The translations under genes and the position numbers were made by a program. From positions 1 through 59,422 of the forward strand of contig JAISUE010000048.1 of the NCBI GenBank assembly GCA_031272245.1: a stretch of 59,422 nucleotides of DNA, in the 5' to 3' direction. Source of the stretch: Bacteroidales bacterium. GTDB taxonomy: Bacteria > Bacteroidota > Bacteroidia > Bacteroidales > P3. This document shows, piece by piece, positions 44,277-52,760 of this stretch. The notes beneath the pieces are model-generated. The model was not told where the DNA came from. It saw only the letters and a list, made by a program, of their open reading frames with translations, and ran no database searches. Every line of letters begins with the position of its first letter. Position 1 is the first letter of the stretch.

Positions 44277-47200
44277 ATGAATATGAAAAGAAAGACAAAA
44301 TTTAAGAGTTTTTTGCTCGCTCTCGCAGTTTTATTGTCGGGCTTGAGCAATTCTGTCTTCGGACAAGCACCTGATGTGATTTACCACGACGGTAATGATT
44401 ATTTCGACAGCCTTCAATGCGCCAACGAAAACAGCAGAATCACCGCAGGACAATGGGATAACCCCTATTACATCACCTGCGCCCACGATTTAATGTATCT
44501 GGCTCGAAGAGTCAATAACCCTGGTTGTGTTATTACGCATAGTAGTGGTACTAATGTTAATGTCTCTTATGACAGATACTTTAAGATTCACGACAGCGTA
44601 ACTTATATCGATCTCAAAGACTCTATCTGGATTCCTATCGGCGAACAGTTGCTTATGTATCACCATGGTGAAGGTGTTTTTGCCGGTCATTTTGACGGAA
44701 ACAACAAAAAGATTTACAACATGACAATAACCGAACAATCGTTGAGAGATTATTGGGAGGATGATGATGGTAATTCCTATGGTCAAACTTATTATGGAAT
44801 ACTTGGATTTTTTGGCTCCACAGACGACTGTGGTATTGGTGAAATTACTATGGAAATTAAAAATGTAATTCTTGCGAATGCATCTTTAGAATTACACACT
44901 CATTATAATAAACCTTATGGCGGCGAAAACTCTATGGAATTTGGGTTGCTTATTGGTATGAACGCCGTAGGTGATTGTGAGATAACAAATTGCAGAGTGG
45001 AAGGAAAAATTAATTTTACAGGTATCAGTGAGTATAAGACAATATACGGAATAGGAGGTATGATTGGCGATATGTATGCAGGCGAGGGTATTACTATAGT
45101 TGAAAACTGTTTTTCAAATGTAAAGATGAACCTTGACTTAACGGATGCGGATACCACTAATATTCAAGGTATTGGAGGCTTTGCCGGAGGTTTTTCTAAT
45201 GGGTATGTTCAAAATTTTATTAATTGCGCTGCAAGAGTTGATATGACTGTAACCGGAAGTAACATCACTGCACCTATCGCCGGTTTTGTCGGTACTTCCT
45301 TTTCCTCTATTGACTTTACTAACTGCTATGCTTTGGGAACAATCAAAATAAATGGCGCTATTGACGGAATTTCGGGCTTTTCCAACTTAGATGAAGGTGA
45401 GTTTAATTTTTCCAACTGCTACACTGCTACTGTTGTTGATTTATCGGCTACTCCGGCTGATGGGACTAATTATGCTTATTGGGGAATAAAATCCTCAGGT
45501 GTTGGTACTACTTGCGAAAACTGCCATTACCTTGAATCATGGACAAAACTTAATGGCGTGGATAATAATTGGTGGATAGTAGATAGTAATTCAAATGTAG
45601 TTTGTGAGATGGAAGGACACACTGCTACTTATATGTATTCGGATGAATTTGTAGATACTCTTAATCGACTTGTAATTGACCCTATAAATGAAACCGATAC
45701 CATATTTACTACCGGCGCATTTCACGGAGACGGCTACGGCTTTTTGAGAAACTATCATTTCCCTGTACTTGACCTTGAGCCTATTGTAGACCCTCAAGTC
45801 ATTAAAGCAGGTATGGTTGTGGAACTCCCTGCCAATTACGATAACAATATGACCAATCCTGATCTTCATCCTCAACTGGGTATCATAATAGAAGACGGCG
45901 GTCAGTTCCGTAACTGGAGCAGCAATGCTTACGAAGTAACCGTTGAAAGAAAACTCGGTTATGAGGTATGGGAAGATTTGGGTAACCCAATTCCTGCTGC
46001 CAACGACTATCGTTTCCTTTCCAATGATTCTACTTATTTGGATTCTGTCGGTATCTTTTCTTACTGGCATACTCCTCATAACTATATCGTTTCCTATCCT
46101 TACGATTACACCACAAACGACTGGGCTGTTGATTTTGCTTATCGCACCGATACGTGGAATCAGGGCAATATGTCTTTCGTTTGGAACGGCGGACTTGACA
46201 ATGGTTTTGATCCCGCAGGCACTTTCTATGAAGATGGAAGCAGTCCTACTCCTATTGGAGAGGCTGGAGAAACAACTGTTAAATTCTTCGGCGTTCAAGA
46301 AGCAAGAAACTGGTTCTTTGACCCTACTGTAACAAACAGCGGAGCAACCAATACAAATAATGGAGGCACTAAATGGTTTGCTCTTGCCAATCCTTACACT
46401 GCTGCTATTCACACTAACTCTTTTCCAAATATTGATCTTACCCTTATTGAAGCTCACAGCCTTCAAGGTGATGCAGTTTATATTTGGGACAAAAGTCTTA
46501 ACGCTTGGGATATGCGCACTGCAACAGTTGAAAATGATGATACTTTGATTTATCCTACTCACGGCTTTATGGTTGCTCCTGCTGATAATTCTGCTACATT
46601 CCAAACTATGTGGTCAAAATTTTTGTTCAATTATCCAATCTCTGACGACCCATACACAGGTCAAGTTCAACAAAAAAGCAGTGAAGTCTTACCAATGAAA
46701 ATCACAGCAACTGCAAACAATTATCAAAAGTTTGCCCGTCTTACAATAGGCGATAATTACGATAATAAGTTTGATCATTATGATGCTTATGTTTTCCTTG
46801 GCGATAATCAACTTATAGTTGAACCTTACTTCGTTGTTGCAGATAAAAACATTGTCTTCAATGCAATTAAGGATTTGCCTTACGTTGTTCCAATGAATCT
46901 GCACAGCGACAATCCTAATGCAAATGTTGATTTGACCTTTACGCATATTCCAGACAACGTTATTGCAAAACTGATGGATTTGGAAAACGGCACAATAACC
47001 GAAATGGAAAACGGAGACGTGTATAATACTTACACTCTTGAAGGCGAAAACAACGGACGTTTTGTTGTTATGCTTCAGGCAAAAGCGAATGCTTTAAGCG
47101 ATGTAACCGCAGAAAATTCTCTTAACCTTTGGACTTACAACAACCGTTTGACCATTGACGGAAAAGATTTGCAGAACGTTGAAGTTTATAACACTTTGGG

Positions 47201-47333
47201 ACAGGTTGTTTATTCTGCAAAGATTAGCGGCAACCAGTATTCCGCAACGTTAGACCTTTCAAGCGGTTCTTACATTGCAAAGGCTACTTCAAAGACAGGT
47301 ACAAAAACAATTAAATTCGTAATAAATAAATAA
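44277..47333 (+). CDS. Large GLUG-repeat-type secreted protein with T9SS sorting domain
   Basis: 1018 residues; starts MNMKRKTKFKSFLLALAVLLSGLSNSVFGQ, a signal peptide (the second Met, two codons on, is equally possible). Residues about 120-420 hold repeats of the GLUG/adhesin type (FAGHFDGNNKKIYNM, GLLIGMNAVGDCEITNCRVEG, IGGFAGGFSNGYVQNFINCAA, AGFVGTSFSSIDFTNCYALG). The end is a T9SS domain (VEVYNTLGQVVYSAKI, LSSGSYIAKA, TIKFVINK). Probably a surface adhesin or polysaccharide-binding protein. Base composition is visibly more GC-rich than neighbouring genes. A 337-codon antisense frame inside it is a shadow. Confidence 0.88.
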   Translation: MNMKRKTKFKSFLLALAVLLSGLSNSVFGQAPDVIYHDGNDYFDSLQCANENSRITAGQWDNPYYITCAHDLMYLARRVNNPGCVITHSSGTNVNVSYDRYFKIHDSVTYIDLKDSIWIPIGEQLLMYHHGEGVFAGHFDGNNKKIYNMTITEQSLRDYWEDDDGNSYGQTYYGILGFFGSTDDCGIGEITMEIKNVILANASLELHTHYNKPYGGENSMEFGLLIGMNAVGDCEITNCRVEGKINFTGISEYKTIYGIGGMIGDMYAGEGITIVENCFSNVKMNLDLTDADTTNIQGIGGFAGGFSNGYVQNFINCAARVDMTVTGSNITAPIAGFVGTSFSSIDFTNCYALGTIKINGAIDGISGFSNLDEGEFNFSNCYTATVVDLSATPADGTNYAYWGIKSSGVGTTCENCHYLESWTKLNGVDNNWWIVDSNSNVVCEMEGHTATYMYSDEFVDTLNRLVIDPINETDTIFTTGAFHGDGYGFLRNYHFPVLDLEPIVDPQVIKAGMVVELPANYDNNMTNPDLHPQLGIIIEDGGQFRNWSSNAYEVTVERKLGYEVWEDLGNPIPAANDYRFLSNDSTYLDSVGIFSYWHTPHNYIVSYPYDYTTNDWAVDFAYRTDTWNQGNMSFVWNGGLDNGFDPAGTFYEDGSSPTPIGEAGETTVKFFGVQEARNWFFDPTVTNSGATNTNNGGTKWFALANPYTAAIHTNSFPNIDLTLIEAHSLQGDAVYIWDKSLNAWDMRTATVENDDTLIYPTHGFMVAPADNSATFQTMWSKFLFNYPISDDPYTGQVQQKSSEVLPMKITATANNYQKFARLTIGDNYDNKFDHYDAYVFLGDNQLIVEPYFVVADKNIVFNAIKDLPYVVPMNLHSDNPNANVDLTFTHIPDNVIAKLMDLENGTITEMENGDVYNTYTLEGENNGRFVVMLQAKANALSDVTAENSLNLWTYNNRLTIDGKDLQNVEVYNTLGQVVYSAKISGNQYSATLDLSSGSYIAKATSKTGTKTIKFVINK

Positions 47334-47351
47334 TATAAGGAGAAATAAAAA

Positions 47352-47588
47352 ATGAAGAACATTCAAAAAACACTCATAACGTTAGCATTAGTTTTATTTA
47401 CCAATCTTTGTTTTGCACCGCCGTTACCACCAACAAGTGGCGACAATACAACACCTCAACAGTCAGTAGATAAACCAAAGACTACAACTACACCTGTTGG
47501 CACGGCAACATTGTTTGTTTTGACAATGGCTGGCGGATATGCTGCATATTCAACATTAAGAAGAAGTAAAAAAAGTAAAGAAAATTAA
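47352..47588 (+). CDS. Small exported Pro-rich protein with C-terminal helix
   Basis: 78 residues. Signal peptide MKNIQKTLITLALVLFTNLCFA, a short PPLPPTSGDNTTPQQ linker, then a hydrophobic helix (VGTATLFVLTMAGGYAAYS) and a basic end (LRRSKKSKEN). This layout is common just after T9SS proteins in Bacteroidetes; the function is not known. 18 bp after the large gene, so co-transcribed. Confidence 0.75.
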   Translation: MKNIQKTLITLALVLFTNLCFAPPLPPTSGDNTTPQQSVDKPKTTTTPVGTATLFVLTMAGGYAAYSTLRRSKKSKEN

Positions 47589-47614
47589 ATGAGAATTAAA
47601 GATATTCTCAATAA

Positions 47615-47653
47615 AAAACAGGATAATTTCTCAAAATTGTCCTGTTTTTTTTT
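47615..47653 (+). terminator. Terminator of the T9SS/small-protein unit
   Basis: AACAGGATAATTT pairs with AAATTGTCCTGTT (one G-U), followed by nine T residues. Confidence 0.85.
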
Positions 47654-47661
47654 GTGCGAAA

Positions 47662-47787
47662 CTTTCTCGCAACTGATTTTAGACTTTCGTAAACTTGCAA
47701 AACCTTCTCGCAAGATGATTTTAGACTTTCGCAAACTTGCAAAACCTTCTCGCAAGATGATTTTAAGGTTTCGGAGATAAAAACACA
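47662..47787. repeat. Array C: 42-bp super-unit made of two 21-bp halves
   Basis: Six 21-base units start at 47662, 47683, 47704, 47725, 47746 and 47767. Odd units are TTCTCGCAAGATGATTTTAG-like; even units are CTTTCGCAAACTTGCAAAAC-like; the last is decayed. CTTGC-N11-GCAAG dyads span the unit junctions. The array begins right after the terminator and ends before the next promoter, so it is outside both transcripts. Confidence 0.82.
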
Positions 47788-47815
47788 ATTATTCTGTCTA
47801 TTAAATACAAAATTG

Positions 47816-47823
47816 TACCTTTG
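47816..47823 (+). promoter_or_regulatory. -7 promoter box for the WbpB-like gene
   Basis: TACCTTTG, 28 bases before the start. Confidence 0.6.
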
Positions 47824-47850
47824 CAACAACATATTTACATTATATATTAA

Positions 47851-48816
47851 ATGAAAAATTTTGGTATTATAGGTGTTGCAGGCTATATTGCACCACGGCA
47901 TTTGAAAGCAATAAAAGATACGGGTAACAATCTTGTTGTTGCTCTTGACAAATCGGATACGGTAGGGATTATGGATTCATTTTTCCCCGAATGTTCCTTT
48001 TATAATGAGTACGAACGTTTTGATAGATATGTAGAAAAGATAAAAAACACTAAAAATAAAGTAGATTATCTTTCCGTTTGCACTCCTAATTATTTGCACG
48101 ATTCTCATATCCGATTCGGATTACGTGTTGGTGCTGATGTTATTTGTGAAAAGCCTCTCGTTCTTAATACGTGGAACATAGATGCTTTGCAGGAAATGGA
48201 AAAACAGACAGGAAAAAAAGTTTATAATATTTTGCAATTACGTTTGCATCCCACCATTATTGAATGGAAAAAAAAGATAGAAAACGGAGATAAAAATAAG
48301 GTGTATGATGTTAGTTTGACTTATATTACTTCTCGCGGTAAATGGTATTATACTTCGTGGAAAGGTCATGTAGAGAAGAGCGGAGGAGTAGCGACAAATA
48401 TAGGAGTGCATTTTTATGATATGTTATCGTGGATTTTTGGTTCTGTCAAAGAAAATATTGTTCATGTTTCAACGCATGACAGAGTTGCGGGATTTCTTGG
48501 CTTTGAAAAGGCTCGTGTGCGTTATTTTCTGTCTATAAATTCCGATACTTTGCCGAAAGAAGCAAAAATAGCGGGTAAAAAAACGTACAGGAAGATAGAA
48601 TGTGAAGGAGAACAGATAGAATTTAGTGATGGTTTTACCGAATTGCATACCGAAAGTTATAAAAATATACTTGCAGGGAAAGGTTTTGGTTTATCCGAAG
48701 CCCGTTCATGTATAGAGATAGTCAGTGATATTAGAAATGCAGTTCCGACAGGTCTTGTTGGGGATTATCATCCTCTCGCAAAACTTCCGCTTGCACCGCA
48801 TCCTTTCAAGAACTAA
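47851..48816 (+). CDS. wbpB: Gfo/Idh/MocA oxidoreductase, WbpB/WlbA-like (UDP-GlcNAcA 3-dehydrogenase)
   Basis: 321 residues. NAD-binding start FGIIGVAGYIAPRHLKAI; VCTPNYLHDSHIRFGLRVGADVICEKPLVL with the conserved E100-K101-P102; and GVATNIGVHFYDMLSWIFG with the active-site His. These motifs match WbpB/WlbA, which oxidises C3 of UDP-N-acetylglucosaminuronate on the way to 2,3-diacetamido sugars of surface glycans. Its usual partners, the aminotransferase and acetyltransferase (WbpE, WbpD), are not beside it, so assignment rests on sequence alone. Confidence 0.82.
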   Translation: MKNFGIIGVAGYIAPRHLKAIKDTGNNLVVALDKSDTVGIMDSFFPECSFYNEYERFDRYVEKIKNTKNKVDYLSVCTPNYLHDSHIRFGLRVGADVICEKPLVLNTWNIDALQEMEKQTGKKVYNILQLRLHPTIIEWKKKIENGDKNKVYDVSLTYITSRGKWYYTSWKGHVEKSGGVATNIGVHFYDMLSWIFGSVKENIVHVSTHDRVAGFLGFEKARVRYFLSINSDTLPKEAKIAGKKTYRKIECEGEQIEFSDGFTELHTESYKNILAGKGFGLSEARSCIEIVSDIRNAVPTGLVGDYHPLAKLPLAPHPFKN

Positions 48817-48892
48817 AATGTAGAATTTTTTTCTCCTTAATATATTATAATGAATAAAACGCTGCTGTCAAAATGTCATAATCTTTATTTAA

Positions 48893-48908
48893 CGGCACAG
48901 GAATTGAC
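48893..48908 (+). promoter_or_regulatory. Possible sigma-54-like -24/-12 element before htpG
   Basis: GGCACAGGAATTGA agrees with GGCAC-R-N4-TTGC except the last base (A for C), with exact spacing, 40 bases before the start. No TAnnTTTG box is seen for htpG. Single site, so may be chance. Confidence 0.25.
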
Positions 48909-48948
48909 TTGCAAAGTTTTAATAATCAAAAAATAAAGAAATAATAAA

Positions 48949-50871
48949 ATGAAAGGACAAATATCTGTAAAAACGGAAAATATATTTCCAATTATCAAAC
49001 AGTTTCTCTATTCAGACCATGATATTTTTTTAAGAGAAATAGTATCTAATGCTGTTGATGCAACTATGAAGTTGCGAACTTTAGCTTCTCTTGGACAATA
49101 TAATAAGGCTATTGGTGAGGATACCATAGATATTCTTTTGGACAAGAAGAAAAAGACTCTTTCCATTATAGATAGAGGTATCGGGATGACGAAAGAAGAA
49201 GTAGAAAAATATATCACTAATATCGCCCTGTCCGGCGCGGAAGAATTTATTGAAAAATTCAAAGGTAAAAATGCAGAACAGGCAGCTGAACTTATAGGTC
49301 ATTTTGGTTTAGGTTTCTTTTCTTCATTTATGGTAAGCGATAAAGTAGAAATAGATACTTTGTCTTACCTTGCAGAAACAAATGAAAATTCCGATATAAA
49401 ACCTGTACATTGGGTATGTGATGGAAGTGAAGAGTACGAAATTGAAGAAGGCAAATGGAAAGAAAGAGGAACAAAAATCACAATGCACATTGCAAAAGAG
49501 AGTGAAGAATTTCTTGAAGAGAGTAAAATATTAGATCTTTTGAAAAAGTATTGTCGTTTTATGCCTGTTACAATTCGTTTTGGAAAAGAAAAAGTTTGGG
49601 TTGATGATGACAATAAAAAAGATAAAGATGGAAAACCTGAAAGAGTTCAAAAAGAACAGGACAGAATCATTAACAATACAAATCCTTTGTGGAAACGCAA
49701 ACCGGCAGAACTTACAGATGAAGATTATAAGGCATTTTATCGAGAATTGTATCCTATGAGTTTTGATGAACCGTTGTTCCATATTCATCTTAATGTAGAT
49801 TATCCATTCAATCTTACGGGCATATTGTTTTTTCCGAAAATACAAAAAAACATTGAACCAACAAGAGATAAGATACAACTCTACTGCAATCAGGTCTTTG
49901 TTACCGATTCTGTAGAAGGAGTTGTGCCGGAATATATGATGTTATTACGAGGAGTATTGGATAGTCCTGATATTCCACTTAATGTAAGCCGTTCATATTT
50001 GCAGTCAGATGCTAATGTTAAGAAAATAGCCGCCCATATTTCTAAAAAAGTAGCAGATAAACTTGAGGAAATAAGCAATAATAATCACGAAGAGTTTGAA
50101 AAGAAGTTTGAAGACTTACGCATATTCATTGAATACGGTATGCTTTCAGATGAAAAATTCTGTGATAAAATGGAAAAGATATTCCTTTATCGCAATATGG
50201 ACAATAACTTTTTTACATTTAATGACTACAAAAAGAAAATAGAACTTTTACAAACAGATAAAGACAAACGCATCATTATTCTTTATACTTCCGCACCGGA
50301 TGAACAATATTCATATATTCAAACTGCAAAAGACAAAGGCTATGATGTGCTTATTATGGATGGAATACTGGATAATCATTTTGTAAATCTTATTGAGCAA
50401 CGTGAAAAGAATATTCATTTTGCAAGAATTGACAGCGATGTAATTGAAAAACTTATTTGCAAAGATGAGGAAATCCCATCCAAACTTTCAAAAGAACAAT
50501 GTGATAAGCTAAAACAGTTAGTAGAAGCCGTTGTGGATAAACAAATTTACAACGTTAAAACCGAAAGCCTTGAAGAGACTGCAAAACCAATGACAATAAC
50601 ACAAGACGAATACGTCAGACGTATGAAACAAATGTATGAAATGGGTGGTTCGCCTATGGCTGCTCTTTATGGAAATATGCCTAATACATATAATCTTGTA
50701 GTTAATGTAAATAATCCTTTGATTGTTAAAGCACTTGATATGTCAGAAGTTGAATCTCAAACTAAAATACTTTCCCAACTCAAAGACTTGGCTTTACTTT
50801 CACAGGGTTTGTTAAAAGGTAAAGAATTAGACGATTTTATAAGTCGTTCCGAACATTTAATAGAAATATAA
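48949..50871 (+). CDS. htpG: Molecular chaperone HtpG (Hsp90)
   Basis: 640 residues. GHKL ATPase domain: FLREIVSNAVDATMKLR, IIDRGIGMTKEEV, AELIGHFGLGFFSSFMVSDKV; middle domain: LNVDYPFNLTGILFFPK and the catalytic-loop region PDIPLNVSRSYLQSD; C-terminal dimer domain ends SEHLIEI. ATP-driven chaperone, usually heat-induced. ATP-lid asparagine replaced in part (SNAVDA rather than SNASDA), a normal Bacteroidetes variation. Monocistronic; terminator 50903-50942. Confidence 0.97.
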   Translation: MKGQISVKTENIFPIIKQFLYSDHDIFLREIVSNAVDATMKLRTLASLGQYNKAIGEDTIDILLDKKKKTLSIIDRGIGMTKEEVEKYITNIALSGAEEFIEKFKGKNAEQAAELIGHFGLGFFSSFMVSDKVEIDTLSYLAETNENSDIKPVHWVCDGSEEYEIEEGKWKERGTKITMHIAKESEEFLEESKILDLLKKYCRFMPVTIRFGKEKVWVDDDNKKDKDGKPERVQKEQDRIINNTNPLWKRKPAELTDEDYKAFYRELYPMSFDEPLFHIHLNVDYPFNLTGILFFPKIQKNIEPTRDKIQLYCNQVFVTDSVEGVVPEYMMLLRGVLDSPDIPLNVSRSYLQSDANVKKIAAHISKKVADKLEEISNNNHEEFEKKFEDLRIFIEYGMLSDEKFCDKMEKIFLYRNMDNNFFTFNDYKKKIELLQTDKDKRIIILYTSAPDEQYSYIQTAKDKGYDVLIMDGILDNHFVNLIEQREKNIHFARIDSDVIEKLICKDEEIPSKLSKEQCDKLKQLVEAVVDKQIYNVKTESLEETAKPMTITQDEYVRRMKQMYEMGGSPMAALYGNMPNTYNLVVNVNNPLIVKALDMSEVESQTKILSQLKDLALLSQGLLKGKELDDFISRSEHLIEI

Positions 50872-50902
50872 CAAACAACTAATTTTAATTTTTTGCATTT
50901 TT

Positions 50903-50942
50903 ATAACGCCGATTCATATATTTTGAAACGGCGTTTTTATTT
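50903..50942 (+). terminator. Terminator of htpG
   Basis: AACGCCG / CGGCGTT stem, extended by TTCA/TGAA bases inside, followed by TTTTATTTTA. Confidence 0.82.
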
Positions 50943-51004
50943 TAATCAATGTGTATATGGGTTAAATAAAATCTAAATTTGGCTTAATGGACAAAAGTGA
51001 GGTG

Positions 51005-51187
51005 TTACCTTTCATAAGATTTTGCTAAATAAGCGTTGATGAATGTTTTTCCATGCTCTTTTGACAAGCCATTATGATTTCTTAATTTAGTTTTCAAATC
51101 ATTAAACGTTGCAAGTATAAAAAGTCTTGAAGTAAAAAAATCTTTTTTGAAGCACATCAATAATGCAAGTGCATAACCAACTTTTGT
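51005..51187 (-). pseudogene. Possible gene remnant (about 50-60 codons)
   Basis: An open minus-strand stretch ends at TAA 51007-51005; from ATG 51157 it would give 50 residues (MCFKKDFFTSRLFILATFND...AYLAKSYER). The residue mix is protein-like (ATFNDLKTKLRNHNGLSKEHGKTF), but there is no promoter and I recognise no family. Either the tail of a decayed gene or a small protein. Confidence 0.3.
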
Positions 51188-51244
51188 CTATTAAGCAAAA
51201 TATTATATGAAAATAGAATTTTTGTTCTGAAATTATAAAACTTA

Positions 51245-51961
51245 TCAGCACTTATTATATTTCTTAATTATGTGTTCAGTAATTATATCGTAAATTTTTC
51301 GTTCTTCAATACCTAACATTGATTCATGAACTTTAATTGTAGAAACATCATTGCGTTTGGCAGCCCCTGTTTGTAAAGAAAATGTATCATGCGATAAACT
51401 CTCTGTAATTGTATGTATTATCAATGGGTTCAGAATTGAAAAATCTATATTTGCATTTTCGGCTATTTGTTTTGCAATACCAATTAAATGATTTGTAAAG
51501 TTATTTGCAAACGTAGCAGCAAGGTGCAGATGTTGCCGTTGTAGGGAATATATTTCATAAACTAAATTTGTAAGATGATGTGCCAAGTTTGAAATTTTTT
51601 CAAGATTCTCTTTGTTATTTGCCTCAATACATAGTGGAACTTGAGTAAAATCCACCTCTCGTTCTTTTCTAAAAGTTTGAACAGGATATAAAACGCCGCA
51701 ATTTGCAAATTTTTTTCTTAAAACCTCTATAGATTTTATACCGGATGTATGGAGAACTATTGCTGAATAAGTCAAAATTTTCTCTGCAACTTCTTCTATT
51801 GCATCATCTTTAACTGCTATTATCACAAAATTATCACTAGAACAGTCAAAACTTTTCACTCTGGAATTTATTTGTTTTACTTGATAAAAACTTGTATTTT
51901 GCAATGCTTTTTGAAAATGCCATGCAACATTTCCGTTACCAATAATTTGTATACTTTGCAT
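51245..51961 (-). CDS. Rossmann-fold / DUF2520 protein
   Basis: 238 residues. N-terminal NAD(P)-binding fold of the F420-oxidoreductase type (MQSIQIIGNGNVAWHFQKAL, FVIIAVKDDAIEEVAEKI) and a C-terminal helical DUF2520 domain (HHLTNLVYEIYSLQRQHLHLAATFANNFTNHLIGIA). The pair resembles ketopantoate-reductase-like enzymes; no substrate is known. It follows lpxA by 19 bp. A TACTTTTG box six bases before the ATG (51967-51974) may give a leaderless transcript. Confidence 0.85.
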   Translation of the reverse strand: MQSIQIIGNGNVAWHFQKALQNTSFYQVKQINSRVKSFDCSSDNFVIIAVKDDAIEEVAEKILTYSAIVLHTSGIKSIEVLRKKFANCGVLYPVQTFRKEREVDFTQVPLCIEANNKENLEKISNLAHHLTNLVYEIYSLQRQHLHLAATFANNFTNHLIGIAKQIAENANIDFSILNPLIIHTITESLSHDTFSLQTGAAKRNDVSTIKVHESMLGIEERKIYDIITEHIIKKYNKC

Positions 51962-51966
51962 AGTAT

Positions 51967-51974
51967 CAAAAGTA
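51967..51974 (-). promoter_or_regulatory. Possible -7 box immediately before the DUF2520 gene
   Basis: TACTTTTG on the minus strand ends five bases from the start codon, in the lpxA-DUF2520 gap. Confidence 0.35.
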
Positions 51975-51980
51975 TATTCT

Positions 51981-52760
51981 CTATTCTTTGCTATTAACGT
52001 ATCCTCGCATCAATCCTCGTTCTGAACGATTTAGAAAATCTAAAATTATCTGTAAATTAGGAGTCATTGGCAACTGTTTTATGCGATCCACAGCTTCCGT
52101 ATATGGTAATCCACTTTGAAAAAGCACACGGTAAATAGATTGAATATCATTAATTTGTTCCTGTGTAAAACCTCTTCTTTCCAGCCCTACAGAATTGACT
52201 CCATGATAAGAAAGTGGAAATTTTGCAGCCTTAACAAATGGAGGCACATCTTTATCTACCAATGAGCCACCCATAAGAATAGCATGCTGACCAATCTTCA
52301 CAAACTGGTGAATGGCAGCCACTCCACCAGTAAGTACCCAGTCGTCTATTTCAATATGACCGGCGAGAGTTGTACCGTTTGCCAATACACAATGGTTTCC
52401 AATGCGACAATCGTGAGCAATATGAGAATATGCCATAATAAGATTATCATTTCCTATAATTGTTTTTCCGCTTGCTGCCGTACCGCGATTGATTGTTACA
52501 CACTCTCGTATGCGATTATCATCACCTATTTCAACTACAGAATATTCTCCTCTGAATTTTAAATCCTGAGGTACAGCGGCTATAGAAGCACATGGAAAAA
52601 TCTCACATCTCTCCCCTATCCTTGCACCCGGATAAATAGTTGTGTGAGAATGAATCCGACAATTGTTACCTATAACAACATCATCATGAATTACGGCAAA
52701 AGGGTCTATTGTTACGTTATCACCAATTTTTGCCCCTTTGTGTATGTACGAATCATTCAT
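51981..52760 (-). CDS. lpxA: UDP-N-acetylglucosamine acyltransferase
   Basis: 259 residues. Left-handed beta-helix hexapeptides run through the first 180 residues (AKIGDNVTIDPFAVI, VVIGNNCRIHSHTTI). Catalytic His is H116 in SHIAHDCRIGNHC; DLKFRGE and the C-terminal helical domain are conserved. First step of lipid A synthesis, in the cytoplasm. The start overlaps lpxC-fabZ by 8 bp. Confidence 0.97.
   Translation of the reverse strand: MNDSYIHKGAKIGDNVTIDPFAVIHDDVVIGNNCRIHSHTTIYPGARIGERCEIFPCASIAAVPQDLKFRGEYSVVEIGDDNRIRECVTINRGTAASGKTIIGNDNLIMAYSHIAHDCRIGNHCVLANGTTLAGHIEIDDWVLTGGVAAIHQFVKIGQHAILMGGSLVDKDVPPFVKAAKFPLSYHGVNSVGLERRGFTQEQINDIQSIYRVLFQSGLPYTEAVDRIKQLPMTPNLQIILDFLNRSERGLMRGYVNSKE

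Noticed and set aside
45591..46604. 337-codon minus-strand ORF
   Set aside because: It is antisense to the middle of the large T9SS gene, whose frame has signal peptide, repeats and sorting domain; the antisense frame has none.
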